Shown here one piece after another: positions 40,609 to 49,398 of a stretch of DNA of 54,762 bases. The stretch is from DATJHM01 sp035493895 (GTDB taxonomy: Bacteria; Chloroflexota; Ktedonobacteria; Ktedonobacterales; Ktedonobacteraceae). The position numbers and the translations under genes are program-made. Under the pieces are notes generated by a model. That model saw nothing but the letters and a program-made list of their open reading frames with translations, was not told the DNA's origin and did not search any database. Within the stretch, counting starts at the first letter, position 1. Every line of letters starts with the position of its first letter. The stretch spans positions 1 through 54,762 of the forward strand of contig DATJHM010000077.1 in NCBI GenBank assembly GCA_035493895.1, read 5' to 3'.

Positions 40609-42333
40609 ATGGAACGGAACCTTCTACGCTTTCTCTTTGTTGTTATTGTATGTATAGTGATTGTGGGCGGAAGTTTCACTCTCTGGCGCTTTTCAGCACA
40701 TGCATATTATGGGGGACCTGGCTCATATGTAGCTCTGGGGGGACAGGCGGTTCCTCTCATACAAAACGCACAGATGCTACAGGATACTCCCTCTGATCAG
40801 CCTCTTTCTCTGTCGATCAGTCTGCAAATGCGCAATGCGGCCGCTCTCGATCATCTCTTGCAGGCACTGTACGATCCAGGCTCAACCTCTTACCATCAAT
40901 TTCTGACGCCCGACCAGTTTCAACAACTTTTTGCCCCTGACGATAGCCAGGTGCAGCAGGTTGTGAGCTATCTCCAGAGCCAGGGGTTGGTCGTTACGAA
41001 TGTCGCATCGAATAATCTGCTGATTGATGCCTCCGGGACGGTCGGGCAGGCGCAGCAGGCGTTCAATGTGCACATGCAAAACTATCGCCTGGGCTCGCAT
41101 ACGTTTTATGCCAATTCCTCATCTCCGCAGGTGCCAGCCAATCTTCTCCCTCTGATCAGCGCTATTAATGGCCTCGACAATAGCGTCCAGCTCCAGCCCT
41201 ACTACCAGCAACGGGCACAGCTTCCACTGAATAGTAGCGCTTATGGTCCGCAGGATCTGTCAGCTGCCTATGATATTACTCCTTTACAGAATATGGGGAT
41301 ACAGGGCGAGGGCCAGACTGTGGCGCTGTTCGAGCTAGATGGCTATCAGGCGAGCGATGTCGCGCAGTACGTGAAGGGCTATTACCCGGGGGCTTCAGCG
41401 CCAAATATGCGCACGATTCTGGTCGATGGCTTCAATGGCAAAGCGGGGAGTGGCGCAGTTGAGGTAGAGATGGACATGGAATTGATCGCTGCTGTTGCTC
41501 CCCATGCTACCCAGCTTATCTATGAGGGGTCGAATACGAACCAGGGCGTCAATGACACCTATAATCGCATTGTCACGGATAATAAAGCACAGGTGGTCAG
41601 TATTAGCTGGGGGATTTGTGAGGCGGTCAATGGAAGTTCGGAATTGAAAACGCTCGATACCATTTTTAAGCAGGGAGCTGCGCAGGGAATCTCTTTTTTC
41701 GCAGCGGCTGGCGATTCAGGGGCATATGATTGTAAAGATACAAACCTGGGAGTTGATTCCCCGGCCAGCGATCCCTACGTTACTTCGGTTGGGGGCACGA
41801 CGCTACAGATGGGCGGGACTCCTGAGCAGAGCGAGACGGTCTGGTCTGATCCCTCCGATATTCTGCGTGCTCCAAAGGGAAGTGGTGGTGGCGGTGGCAT
41901 GAGCAAAACATATAAGCTGTCAAGCTGGCAGAGTGGTCCTGGGGTCAAAAACCAATACAGCAATGGTTATCGTCAGGTGCCCGACGTTGCAGCCAATGCC
42001 GATCCGAATACTGGCTATGCTGTCTATTGTACTGTCCATAATGCCGGTTGTCCGTTGGATGGCTGGTTAAGTCTGGGAGGCACGAGCGCGGCCGCGCCGA
42101 TCTGGGCGGCGAGTACACTTTTGCTGAATCAGTATCTACATAATCAGGGGAAGACGCGCCTGGGCTTTGCTAATCCGGCTCTCTATAATCTTGCCCGCAC
42201 CAATCAATCTCATAGCGCATTTACTGATATCACTCGTGGCGATAACCTCTATTATCCAGCGACCTCCACGTATGATCTTGCGAGCGGTCTGGGCACACCC
42301 GATTTCTACAATATGGCTCGAGACCTCGATTAA
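40609..42333 (+). CDS. Sedolisin (S53) peptidase with propeptide
   Basis: A 574-residue secreted serine-carboxyl peptidase. The N-terminal segment RNLLRFLFVVIVCIVIVGG is a signal peptide or anchor. A pro-kumamolisin activation domain (about 45-195) includes HLLQALYDPGSTSYHQFLTP and QQAFNVHMQNYRLG. The catalytic domain has Glu and Asp in EVEMD (about 285-289), Asp in AAGDSGAYD (about 367) and Ser in GGTSAAAPIWAA (about 493); FTDITRGDN and DLASGLGTPDF close it near the calcium site. Such enzymes work at acid pH on extracellular proteins. The ATG at 40609 follows TGGGGAAAAAC; the reading frame is open upstream through the preceding gene, but that part is spurious. Compare the propeptide-less paralogue at 10349. 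Confidence 0.93.
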   Translation: MERNLLRFLFVVIVCIVIVGGSFTLWRFSAHAYYGGPGSYVALGGQAVPLIQNAQMLQDTPSDQPLSLSISLQMRNAAALDHLLQALYDPGSTSYHQFLTPDQFQQLFAPDDSQVQQVVSYLQSQGLVVTNVASNNLLIDASGTVGQAQQAFNVHMQNYRLGSHTFYANSSSPQVPANLLPLISAINGLDNSVQLQPYYQQRAQLPLNSSAYGPQDLSAAYDITPLQNMGIQGEGQTVALFELDGYQASDVAQYVKGYYPGASAPNMRTILVDGFNGKAGSGAVEVEMDMELIAAVAPHATQLIYEGSNTNQGVNDTYNRIVTDNKAQVVSISWGICEAVNGSSELKTLDTIFKQGAAQGISFFAAAGDSGAYDCKDTNLGVDSPASDPYVTSVGGTTLQMGGTPEQSETVWSDPSDILRAPKGSGGGGGMSKTYKLSSWQSGPGVKNQYSNGYRQVPDVAANADPNTGYAVYCTVHNAGCPLDGWLSLGGTSAAAPIWAASTLLLNQYLHNQGKTRLGFANPALYNLARTNQSHSAFTDITRGDNLYYPATSTYDLASGLGTPDFYNMARDLD

Positions 42334-42505
42334 TGGCTAGCGAGAGAGTAAAAAAATTCTGCGTGAGAGGCGAGAAGCCTGTGAGGAATAAAGGGAAAGG
42401 CGCTAGAATGTGGGCAGGAAAGATCCCACATAAAACCACACCTCGTGTGGAGAGGCGTACATCCTGTCGAAGTACCTGGGAGTACTTCACCTGAACAATA
42501 CTGAG
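42334..42505. other. Short hairpins between convergent genes
   Basis: Small inverted repeats lie between the sedolisin and histidine kinase stops: ATGTGGG (42408) with CCCACAT (42425), CCACAC..GTGTGG (42437-42451) and AAGTAC..GTACTT (about 42470-42487). One or more may terminate the convergent transcripts; none has a strong T-run. Confidence 0.4.
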
Positions 42506-43444
42506 CTAATCATCGAATAGTGTATGGTCAAGAGTGGGAAGTGTGAACCAGAAGGTTGAGCCCTGTTTCGGCACGCTTTCAACGCCAACCTGGCCACTGT
42601 GCAGTTCGACGATCGTTTTACAAATATGGAGACCAAGACCAAGGCCGACGCCGGTTCCACTTAAAACGGTAATGTTTGGGACGCGGTAAAAGCGCCGCCA
42701 GAGCCTGACCTGTTCCTCTGGAGGTAGACCTGGTCCTTTATCGCGCACGGAGACGCGGGCCAGTTGACCCTCAACCTTTGTCTGAACCTCTACAGGGCGA
42801 TCCGAGGCAGAATACTTCAAGGCATTGGTTAAATAGTTGGTGATCACCTGTCCAATACGATCCCGGTCCGCCTTTATCGGAATTGCTGTCGCATAGGGAA
42901 CATCCAGTGTAATCAGACGTGAAGGCGCGGCCGAACGTTGATCTTCGACCTCTTCACGGAGAATCTCAACCAGGTCACAGTTTGACATAGTGAGTTCCAG
43001 GCGGTTAGCCTGAATACGAGAGACATCCAGTAAGTCACCTACCAGCCGATTCTGTACACGTACCTGACGCTCGGCACGGCTCAAAAGCTCCTGCACAAAA
43101 TTAATATTGTTGATCGTTTCTTCTTCAAATACCTGTGAGGTGCTCATTACTTTCAGACGCCGTTTGGCAAGTTGAATGTTGCCATTAATAGTGGTGAGGG
43201 GTGTGCGTAGCTCGTGACTGGCAATGCTTAAAAACTCATCCATGCGCTTATTGTCTTCGAGCAACTCGTAGACGTCGTTTGCCTCCTTCTTTTGCTCGAT
43301 CTGCTGCTCCGCTGGTTGTGGCAGCAATGATGGTGATACCATAGGATGAAGGTGTTGCAATGTCTGTTCTAAATCAGCTACTCTCGCTCGCAGGGTTACT
43401 AATTCTGCCAGGAGGGTCTGTTCTGTCTGGACTGAACTTTCCAA
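42506..43444 (-). CDS. Cytoplasmic orphan sensor histidine kinase
   Basis: A 312-residue kinase without membrane segments. An N-terminal coiled coil (LLAELVTLRARVADLEQTLQ) leads into HisKA with the phospho-acceptor His in IASHELRTPLTTING (about residue 77). The HATPase_c domain has N-box NYLTNALKYS, G1 VRDKGPGLPP and G2 GTGVGLGLGLHICK. All the boxes are intact, so it should autophosphorylate. No response regulator or recognised sensor domain is nearby. The start is a TTG at 43444 with AGGAGACGAGGAC upstream. Signal input probably comes through the coiled coil or a partner protein. Confidence 0.9.
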   Translation of the reverse strand: MESSVQTEQTLLAELVTLRARVADLEQTLQHLHPMVSPSLLPQPAEQQIEQKKEANDVYELLEDNKRMDEFLSIASHELRTPLTTINGNIQLAKRRLKVMSTSQVFEEETINNINFVQELLSRAERQVRVQNRLVGDLLDVSRIQANRLELTMSNCDLVEILREEVEDQRSAAPSRLITLDVPYATAIPIKADRDRIGQVITNYLTNALKYSASDRPVEVQTKVEGQLARVSVRDKGPGLPPEEQVRLWRRFYRVPNITVLSGTGVGLGLGLHICKTIVELHSGQVGVESVPKQGSTFWFTLPTLDHTLFDD

Positions 43445-43564
43445 GTCCTCGTCTCCTTTACATCTTGTACAATCTATGTACCAGTATACGATCTTTGTAT
43501 GAGCAATGCATGAGGCGCAATACGAGAGAGGTGGCTGTCTAAGCTGATAGTACTACTTTGGCTC

Positions 43565-43630
43565 ATGTTGGCGGAGATAAACCCCGCCGCTACATGGGAT
43601 GTTGGCGGAGATAAACCCCGTTGCTACATG
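43565..43630. repeat. Two tandem copies of a 33-bp hairpin repeat
   Basis: ATGTTGGCGGAGATAAACCC followed by CG(C/T)(C/T)GCTACATG occurs at 43565-43596 and 43599-43630, with two mismatches. GGCGG..CCGCC arms can pair. Reverse-complemented, it reads GTAG-CGGCGGGG-TTTATC, like the repeats at 6611 and 26428. The rest of the 412-base gap between the kinase and oxidoreductase genes holds no gene. Confidence 0.8.
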
Positions 43631-43856
43631 CGTAAAAAACAGTGATAATGAATCGCAATGATTATCTCAGTGGTACATAGGCAAAAGTAAACTGTTGTTG
43701 GGCGTCTATTATTATACACTACTGAGGGCTTGCTGTGTATAGCAGGTTACATTTTTGATAGACGAATAATCCTATAAATGATCTACTGCTCCCGAGTAAC
43801 GTGCCCTGTGAGCGCGTTTCCCGGTTGGCATGAATACTGAGTTTGGAGATGAAAGT

Positions 43857-44936
43857 ATGCACGAAGCACAGGATCAACCGTTACGTGTTGCGGTCATTGG
43901 CTATGGGCGCGCTGGTGCCGTATTTCATGCCCCTTTAATTGCCAGCACCCCCGGTATGGAAGTGAGCGCGATTATCACTGGCAACCAGGATCGTCAGCGT
44001 CAGGCCTCGCGGGACTATCCCAGGGCGACCATTCTGGCGCAACCAGAGGATGTGTGGCGCAATGCGCAACAGTATGATCTGATTGTGGTCGCAGCGCCGA
44101 ATCATGCGCATGTTTCGCTGGGGCTGGCAGCTCTGGAAGCCGGATTGCCTGTTGTGATTGATAAGCCGGTAGCCGCACGTGTCGCCGATGCGGAACTGCT
44201 TGTAGCGCAGAGCAAACAGCGTGGTAAGTTGATCAGCGTTTTTCAAAATCGCCGCTGGGATAATGACTTTCTCACCCTACGTCAGCTCATCGCTGATGGC
44301 TCGCTTGGAGCTATCTCGCGGCTGGAATCGCGCTTCGAACGCTATCGTCCCGAGCCACGAAAGCAGGCCTGGCGCGAATCGAGCAAGCCGGAGGATGCCG
44401 GTGGCCTGCTTTACGATATTGGTAGCCATATCATCGATCAGGCGTTGCAGCTCTTTGGTCAGCCAGCCCGTGTCTACGCTGAGATGGAGCAGCGTCGTGC
44501 GCACAGTCAGGTTGACGATGACACCTTTATTTCTCTCCAGTTTGCAAGTGGCATACACGCTCACCTCTGGGCGAATGTGACCTCGCGCACGCCCGGGCCT
44601 CGTTTTCATCTGCGAGGATTGTACGGGTCCTATGTCAAATTTGGACTGGACCCGCAGGAAGATGCTTTGAGTAAGGGCATGCGTCCGGGCGATGCCAACT
44701 GGGGTCTGGAGCCTCGTGAACGCTGGGGCCAGATTTCCACAACCGTAGGCAGTTTGCACGTTGAGGGCCAGATCGAGACGTTGCCGGGTGCATACGAACA
44801 CTATTATGCTCAGATTCGCGATGCCCTGCGTACCGGTGGAGAGCCCCCGGTGACACTCTCAGAAGCTATCGTAACGCTGCGTGTGATAGAAGCCGCTCAA
44901 CAGAGTGTGCGTGAGAGGCGTGTGATTAGCTTGTGA
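43857..44936 (+). CDS. Gfo/Idh/MocA family NAD(P)-dependent oxidoreductase
   Basis: A 359-residue oxidoreductase. N-terminal Rossmann fold: LRVAVIGYGRAGAVFHAPLI. The DYPRATI and VVVAAPNHAHVSLGLAALEA stretches and the family motif DKPVA (usually EKP) follow. The C-terminal substrate half contains QNRRWDNDFLTLRQLI and DIGSHIIDQALQLFG (GSHxxD). The family acts on sugars, inositols and related polyols; the substrate is not readable. The ATG at 43857 behind TTGGAGATGAAAGT is preferred over the ATG at 43830, which lacks a site. It stands alone. Confidence 0.9.
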   Translation: MHEAQDQPLRVAVIGYGRAGAVFHAPLIASTPGMEVSAIITGNQDRQRQASRDYPRATILAQPEDVWRNAQQYDLIVVAAPNHAHVSLGLAALEAGLPVVIDKPVAARVADAELLVAQSKQRGKLISVFQNRRWDNDFLTLRQLIADGSLGAISRLESRFERYRPEPRKQAWRESSKPEDAGGLLYDIGSHIIDQALQLFGQPARVYAEMEQRRAHSQVDDDTFISLQFASGIHAHLWANVTSRTPGPRFHLRGLYGSYVKFGLDPQEDALSKGMRPGDANWGLEPRERWGQISTTVGSLHVEGQIETLPGAYEHYYAQIRDALRTGGEPPVTLSEAIVTLRVIEAAQQSVRERRVISL

Positions 44937-45098
44937 TACGAGAGAAAATGCCAGAAACATTTTCATGCGACCTGCACACATAGGAGATGCCGTTTCTCTT
45001 GCCCTGTACAGCGTAGTATAATACGAGGCAATAAGGAAATGAGTAAAAAGCGCGAATATAGCCTTATTTATCGCTCTCGTTGAAAAGAGGTGCACTAT

Positions 45099-46088
45099 AT
45101 GTCAGGCCCTATCATTGTATGCGATAATCTGGTCAAGATTTACAAGATAGCAGATCTTGAGGTCGTTGCTTTACAGGGCCTGGATCTTGAAGTGCAGGCC
45201 GGTGAGATGATTGCCATTGTTGGTGCCTCGGGCTCTGGCAAAAGTACCTTGCTCAATATTTTGAGTGGTCTGGACCTTCCCAGTGCAGGAAGTTGTCTTG
45301 TCGATGGCAATGATCTTACGCGCTTGAGTTCCGTGCAGCGTATTCATTATCGTCGTTATATTGTCGGGCAGATCTGGCAGCAGAGTGGGCGCAATCTGTT
45401 GCCAGAATTGACCGCTCAGGCGAATGTAGAGTTGCCCCAGATGCTGAGCGGTGTCAACTCCTCCCGGCGTTCGCAGAGGGCGAGAGAACTGCTCGAGCGT
45501 GTCGGTTTAAGCTATGCTCTTCATAAGCGTCCTGAACATCTTTCCGGAGGAGAACAACAACGTGTTGCCGTTGCGGTCGCGCTCGCGAATGAGCCGAAGG
45601 TTTTATTGGCCGACGAGCCCACTGGTGAACTTGATTCAGTCACAGCCGCAGAGCTTTTTTCTTTGTTGCGCAAGCTCAACGAAGAAATGGGCCTGACGAT
45701 TGTGACGGTGACGCACGATGCTGCAATCGCGGCTACGGCTGATCGTACCATTGCGATTCGCGACGGGCGTACGAGTACTGAGACGGTCCGCCGTGAGATT
45801 GCGTTGGAGAGCGTCGGGCAGCATATGCCGATGTCGAGCGCCGTGATTGGTCTGCCAACCGAGACGCATCGTGAGTCGATAGTGATCGATCGGGCAGGTC
45901 GTCTCCAACTCCCCAAAGAAGCTATCGAGCAGATCCCCTTCAATGGGCGTGCAGAGGTGCGCATTACCGAGGATCATGTTGAGCTCTGGCCCATTTCCAG
46001 CGAGCTAAACGGCAACGGTTCTGGCAGCGATGATGTGCCAGATCGCAACACTCAAGCCGCGCAGGAGGAGAGAGAATGGAATCGATAG
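45099..46088 (+). CDS. MacB/LolD-type ABC transporter ATPase with AbrB-like C-terminal tail
   Basis: A 329-residue ATPase. The nucleotide-binding domain (about 1-225) has Walker A GASGSGKSTLL, signature LSGGEQQRVAVAVAL, Walker B VLLADEPTGELD and the switch His in VTVTHD. Its Q-loop region (GQIWQQSGRNLLPELTAQANV) resembles the MacB/LolD/FtsE group. A C-terminal extension of about 100 residues follows; RESIVIDRAGRLQLPKEAIE and GRAEVRITEDHVELWP have the beta-hairpin pattern of AbrB/MazE-like swapped-hairpin domains. The ATG at 45099 follows AAAAGAGGTGCACTAT. The second ATPase gene overlaps its end by 13 bases. No permease is encoded next to it. Confidence 0.88.
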   Translation: MSGPIIVCDNLVKIYKIADLEVVALQGLDLEVQAGEMIAIVGASGSGKSTLLNILSGLDLPSAGSCLVDGNDLTRLSSVQRIHYRRYIVGQIWQQSGRNLLPELTAQANVELPQMLSGVNSSRRSQRARELLERVGLSYALHKRPEHLSGGEQQRVAVAVALANEPKVLLADEPTGELDSVTAAELFSLLRKLNEEMGLTIVTVTHDAAIAATADRTIAIRDGRTSTETVRREIALESVGQHMPMSSAVIGLPTETHRESIVIDRAGRLQLPKEAIEQIPFNGRAEVRITEDHVELWPISSELNGNGSGSDDVPDRNTQAAQEEREWNR

Positions 46089-46777
46089 CTGTAACTACAA
46101 CGATTGCCGAAGCCCATGCTGTGATGCGCGAATTTCCTGCGGGCCGTACTGTAGTCAGAGCTTTGCGCGGTGTGAATATGGTCATCCATCCGGGCGAATT
46201 TGTCGTGTTGCGTGGACGTTCAGGTTCGGGCAAAACCACATTACTCAACATTCTGATTGGCCTGGATAATCCCGACCAGGGACGGGTCTTTGTGCTTGGT
46301 CAGGACCTTTCCACTCTTGGGGAGAACGAGCGTGCTCGTTTGCGCCGTGAGAGCATCGGAATGATGTTTCAGAATGCCCACCTCTTTCCTTCATTGACTG
46401 CTCAGGAAAACGTTGAGATTCCTTTGCGTCTGGCACTCCTTGCTTCCGACGAGCGTATCTTGCGTGCGAGAGAAGCCCTGGCACATGTTGGCCTGAGCAA
46501 GCGTATTCATCATCGTGGCATGGAACTGTCCGGTGGTGAGCAGCAGCGTGTCGCTCTGGCGCGAGCGCTCGTGCATCAGCCGCGTTTTATCGTTGCCGAC
46601 GAGCCCACGGGCAATCTTGACTCTCTTACCGGTAGAGATATTACCAGGTTGCTCAAGAATATTGCGCACAATGACAAAATTGGTATTCTGGTTGCCACTC
46701 ACGATCACACACTGGTCAATGCTGCCGATCGTGTCCTGCAAATCCAGGATGGGGTTGTGACCGAACTCTCATTCTGA
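46076..46777 (+). CDS. MacB/LolD-type ABC transporter ATPase
   Basis: A 233-residue stand-alone ATPase. Walker A GRSGSGKTTLL, Q-loop MMFQNAHLFPSLTAQENV, signature LSGGEQQRVALARAL, Walker B FIVADEPTGNLD and His in ATHDH are all present. It belongs to the same subfamily as the upstream gene but lacks the extension. The ATG at 46076 lies inside the end of the upstream gene (13-base overlap) with AGGAGGAGAGAGA in front, so they are translationally coupled and may work as a heterodimer. No FtsX/MacB permease is next to the pair; the following gene is NADAR. Confidence 0.9.
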   Translation: MESIAVTTTIAEAHAVMREFPAGRTVVRALRGVNMVIHPGEFVVLRGRSGSGKTTLLNILIGLDNPDQGRVFVLGQDLSTLGENERARLRRESIGMMFQNAHLFPSLTAQENVEIPLRLALLASDERILRAREALAHVGLSKRIHHRGMELSGGEQQRVALARALVHQPRFIVADEPTGNLDSLTGRDITRLLKNIAHNDKIGILVATHDHTLVNAADRVLQIQDGVVTELSF

Positions 46778-46815
46778 CCGACCTTTATTTATTCCACTAG
46801 AAAGAAAAATCATCG

Positions 46816-47268
46816 ATGACGATTTACTTTTATAGCGCACGCGAGGAGCCTTATGGATGCTTCTCCAATTTTTCGCGGCATGGTGTCAATCTGGATGGAG
46901 TCTGGTGGCCGACGGTGGAACATTACTTTCAGGCGCAGAAATTTGTGGGCACTCCTTTTGCCGAAAAAATTCGTCAGCTTGCTACTCCAAAGCAGGCGGC
47001 AGATATGGGACGCGATCGCAAGCTGCCGCTGCGTGCGGATTGGGAGAAGGTGAAGGACGCAATCATGCTCAAAGCTGTACAACACAAGTTCGAGACGCAT
47101 GCGGAACTTCGTACGCTGCTCCTGGCTACCAGCACAGAAGAACTGGTTGAGAATGCTCCAGGCGACTATTATTGGGGCTGTGGAGCAGATGGAAGCGGCC
47201 AGAACAAGCTCGGAAAAACGCTGATGCAGGTAAGAACTCTATTGCAATGTCAGGATACCGCACCATAA
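46816..47268 (+). CDS. NADAR (YbiA-like) ADP-ribose-linked glycosidase
   Basis: A 150-residue protein. FYSAREEPYGCFSNFSRHGV, WPTVEHYFQAQKFVG, MGRDRKLPLRADWEKVKDAI and YYWGCGADGSGQNKLGKTLM are the successive NADAR motifs. Members act on N-glycosidic bonds of riboflavin intermediates or remove ADP-ribose from guanine in DNA (DarT1/NADAR systems); which applies is not readable. It starts 38 bases after the second ABC ATPase. A macrodomain of the DarG type is 18 kb away. No DarT-like toxin is visible next to either. Confidence 0.9.
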   Translation: MTIYFYSAREEPYGCFSNFSRHGVNLDGVWWPTVEHYFQAQKFVGTPFAEKIRQLATPKQAADMGRDRKLPLRADWEKVKDAIMLKAVQHKFETHAELRTLLLATSTEELVENAPGDYYWGCGADGSGQNKLGKTLMQVRTLLQCQDTAP

Positions 47269-47437
47269 AGTTTTATGCCAGCGATGTCAATGAAATGTTT
47301 GCCAGACCTCCTTTCAAGGTAACTGATGATCGGTACCGTTACAACGGGCAGGCATAAAGCACAGCCCCTCCCTGTTCTGTTTGTCGAAGGGAATCGGTGT
47401 CGGGACAGGTTTCCTGGGTGATGCATTATGAAAAATT

Positions 47438-47743
47438 GTAAAAGTGCTACACAGCCTACACAAAGGTGGATGTGATGGGATGCTTAACCCTACAGAGATG
47501 CTACACTCTCCTCTAGCAAAGCGACACTGCTTTTTTTCAGGCGACGACGTTGTCGGAAGAATGAAGAGAATAGAGTGCTGATCCTATTTTTGACGCGCTA
47601 CTAAGAACTTTTACAAAAATGCTACATATCCTACACAAATGCGGATGTGATGGGAATGTGGGCCCTACAGAGATGCTACACTCTCCTCTAGCAAAGCGAC
47701 ACTGCTTTTTTTCAGGCGACCTCATTGTCGTAAGAATGGAGAG
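47438..47743. repeat. Two long direct repeats of the dispersed composite repeat (copies B1, B2)
   Basis: Segments 47438-47569 and 47611-47743 are direct repeats, offset about 175 bases. A 57-base core is identical (47489-47545 and 47664-47720; it includes GCTACACTCTCCTCTAGCAA and TTTTTTTCAGGCGAC). The upstream part, with CCTACACAAATGCGGATGTG in B2, matches in reverse the block at 6871-6957. The 47269-48324 intergenic region has no supported gene; this repeat fills its centre. Confidence 0.85.
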
Positions 47744-47764
47744 AGAGGCATTTTCTGCTTCTAC

Positions 47765-47815
47765 TTATTGTATTCGGCAGGTGGTGAGATTTCTGAAGGG
47801 TCCATGTGAGCGGAT
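47765..47815 (-). repeat. Dispersed composite repeat, block 1 (copy B)
   Basis: Read on the minus strand, CCCTTCAGAAATCTCA, TGCCGAATA and the flanking CTCACATGG correspond to 6768-6823 on the plus strand. With the direct repeats just upstream it reproduces the block order of copy A in the opposite orientation. The rest of the gap to 48324 holds nothing I can name. Confidence 0.7.
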
Positions 47816-48324
47816 TTTCTAGAGAAAAAGAGGTTGGCGCAGAGTCTTGAGAGAAGCAGCCAGCGAATGGGCTGAATTGCCAGCCGATCGCGTGACGGCA
47901 AAAAACGCAAGAAAAACCGCATGCTGAAAAAACTCCTTGTGCGTGAAACAAAAAAGTTGTGGGGAGTGTTTAACAGGTTGCCCATGACCTTCTTGTTCTG
48001 CTTCTGTGGGTTTTTCTAGCTTTGATGCTGTCTGAAAAAAGGCATGATACGGCTATGGGCAACCGGCAGGATATCGCAGATGCGTTGTGCTCGCGCTGCC
48101 CATAGATGAGCGGTGTGTCTCTTTAGCGTATAAGCCAATGAAGTTGACCTCGTGTGAAGTGGTTTTTTGTCGCAAAGGACTCTTTTAGCCTTTCTTTTAC
48201 TATAGCACATTTGTCAAACGGAACGCATCGTCAATTTGCCCGATGCATTTTTTATAGATATGTCTTATCCTCTCTTGTGAAGTGTGTATATATGCTGTTC
48301 TTTCCTTAGCAATACGTATGCGTG

Positions 48325-49056
48325 CTAGAGCACAAATGACATGAAGTCGCGGCCTACGGTGATATTGCCTGTATATCCTTGCTCGACTGCTTGTGTTTGA
48401 AGTTGCTCGACATCGAGGGCGCGATAGAGATGCGAGCAGATGAGCGTTCTGGCCTGAGACCGCGCTGCCAGTTGAACAATCTCATCATCTTTAATGTGGC
48501 CGGAGTCGATGATTGCTACGTCCACGTCTGAGAGGAATGCAATCTCTTCGTCGTGGAAATAGGAGTCGCCTGTGATGGCGTAGCGCTTGTCACGCCAGGA
48601 GAAGCTCAGGCCGTGATTGCCAGAGGGGGGCAGACTCGCCGCTTCCACGGGAAATGAGCCGATCGTGTAAGCGCCAGCCGCGATTTCATGTACATGGATA
48701 GCGTAGGATGGTTGCTTAAGAGCCCTTTCGCCAAAGAGCGCTATCAGTCCGTCAACCATTCTCTTTACGCCTGCGGGTCCGTAGATATGCAGATCCTGTG
48801 TGCGTGGATTCTGTTGTGACCATGCTCCGGCCTGGAGGAACGGTATCAGGTCTGATACGTGATCAGCGTGAAAATGCGAGAGGACGATGTGATGTACTTG
48901 ATTATGCTGTACGCCAACTTCCAGTAAGCGCTGTACGACGCCATGGCCGCAATCGAAAAGAATGTAGGTATTGTCGAATTCTAGCAGGACGCTGGATGCC
49001 CGTCGCTCGAACTCAATCTGGCAGGTGCCTGTGCCAAGCAAGGTAAGACTGCTCAT
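48325..49056 (-). CDS. MBL-fold metallohydrolase (RNase Z-like)
   Basis: A 243-residue metallo-beta-lactamase-fold protein. LTLLGTGTCQIE opens it; the metal motif is LSHFHADHVSDL (HxHxDH), followed by FDCGHG, ITGDSYFHDE and CSHLYRA. The layout is like RNase Z and related phosphodiesterases, but it lacks a clear exosite arm and is short (RNase Z is about 300). It could be a short RNase Z relative or a general hydrolase. The ATG at 49056 is preceded by GCGAAACT, with GAGAG farther upstream. Single gene. Confidence 0.83.
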   Translation of the reverse strand: MSSLTLLGTGTCQIEFERRASSVLLEFDNTYILFDCGHGVVQRLLEVGVQHNQVHHIVLSHFHADHVSDLIPFLQAGAWSQQNPRTQDLHIYGPAGVKRMVDGLIALFGERALKQPSYAIHVHEIAAGAYTIGSFPVEAASLPPSGNHGLSFSWRDKRYAITGDSYFHDEEIAFLSDVDVAIIDSGHIKDDEIVQLAARSQARTLICSHLYRALDVEQLQTQAVEQGYTGNITVGRDFMSFVL

Positions 49057-49398
49057 AGTTTCGCTCTCAATCTCTATTTCTATTTTGCCGATTCTTAAAT
49101 GTATGGGAGCGGGAATCAGTCTCGCCCTCCCATAGGCATCAGGTTAGTCGCCTCTCCTTCAAGGAGTGAGAGGGGTCGAACGAGTTCGCAGGCACAGTTT
49201 CGTTCCTCTCCACCGTGCCACTACTGGGTCTACGTCATCCCGTTTCCCTTCTATCATATCTCATGAGAATGGGTTTGTTGTATCGGAGCCTGATGCTTTC
49301 TTCGACCAGTTTTTCTCTCTTCAAACGGAATGAGATAAGAGGTATAGCAGGTAACAGGTGAGGATTTACTATGATTGGAGACAAAGGAGTATTTGTGC
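49057..49398. other. Intergenic region with hairpins
   Basis: No gene is seen. ATGGGAG (49100) can pair with CTCCCAT (about 49128), and GAGAGG..GAACGA (about 49168-49182) with TCGTTC..CTCTC (about 49201-49217). These may be terminators or repeat relics between the divergent MBL and alpha/beta hydrolase genes. Confidence 0.4.
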
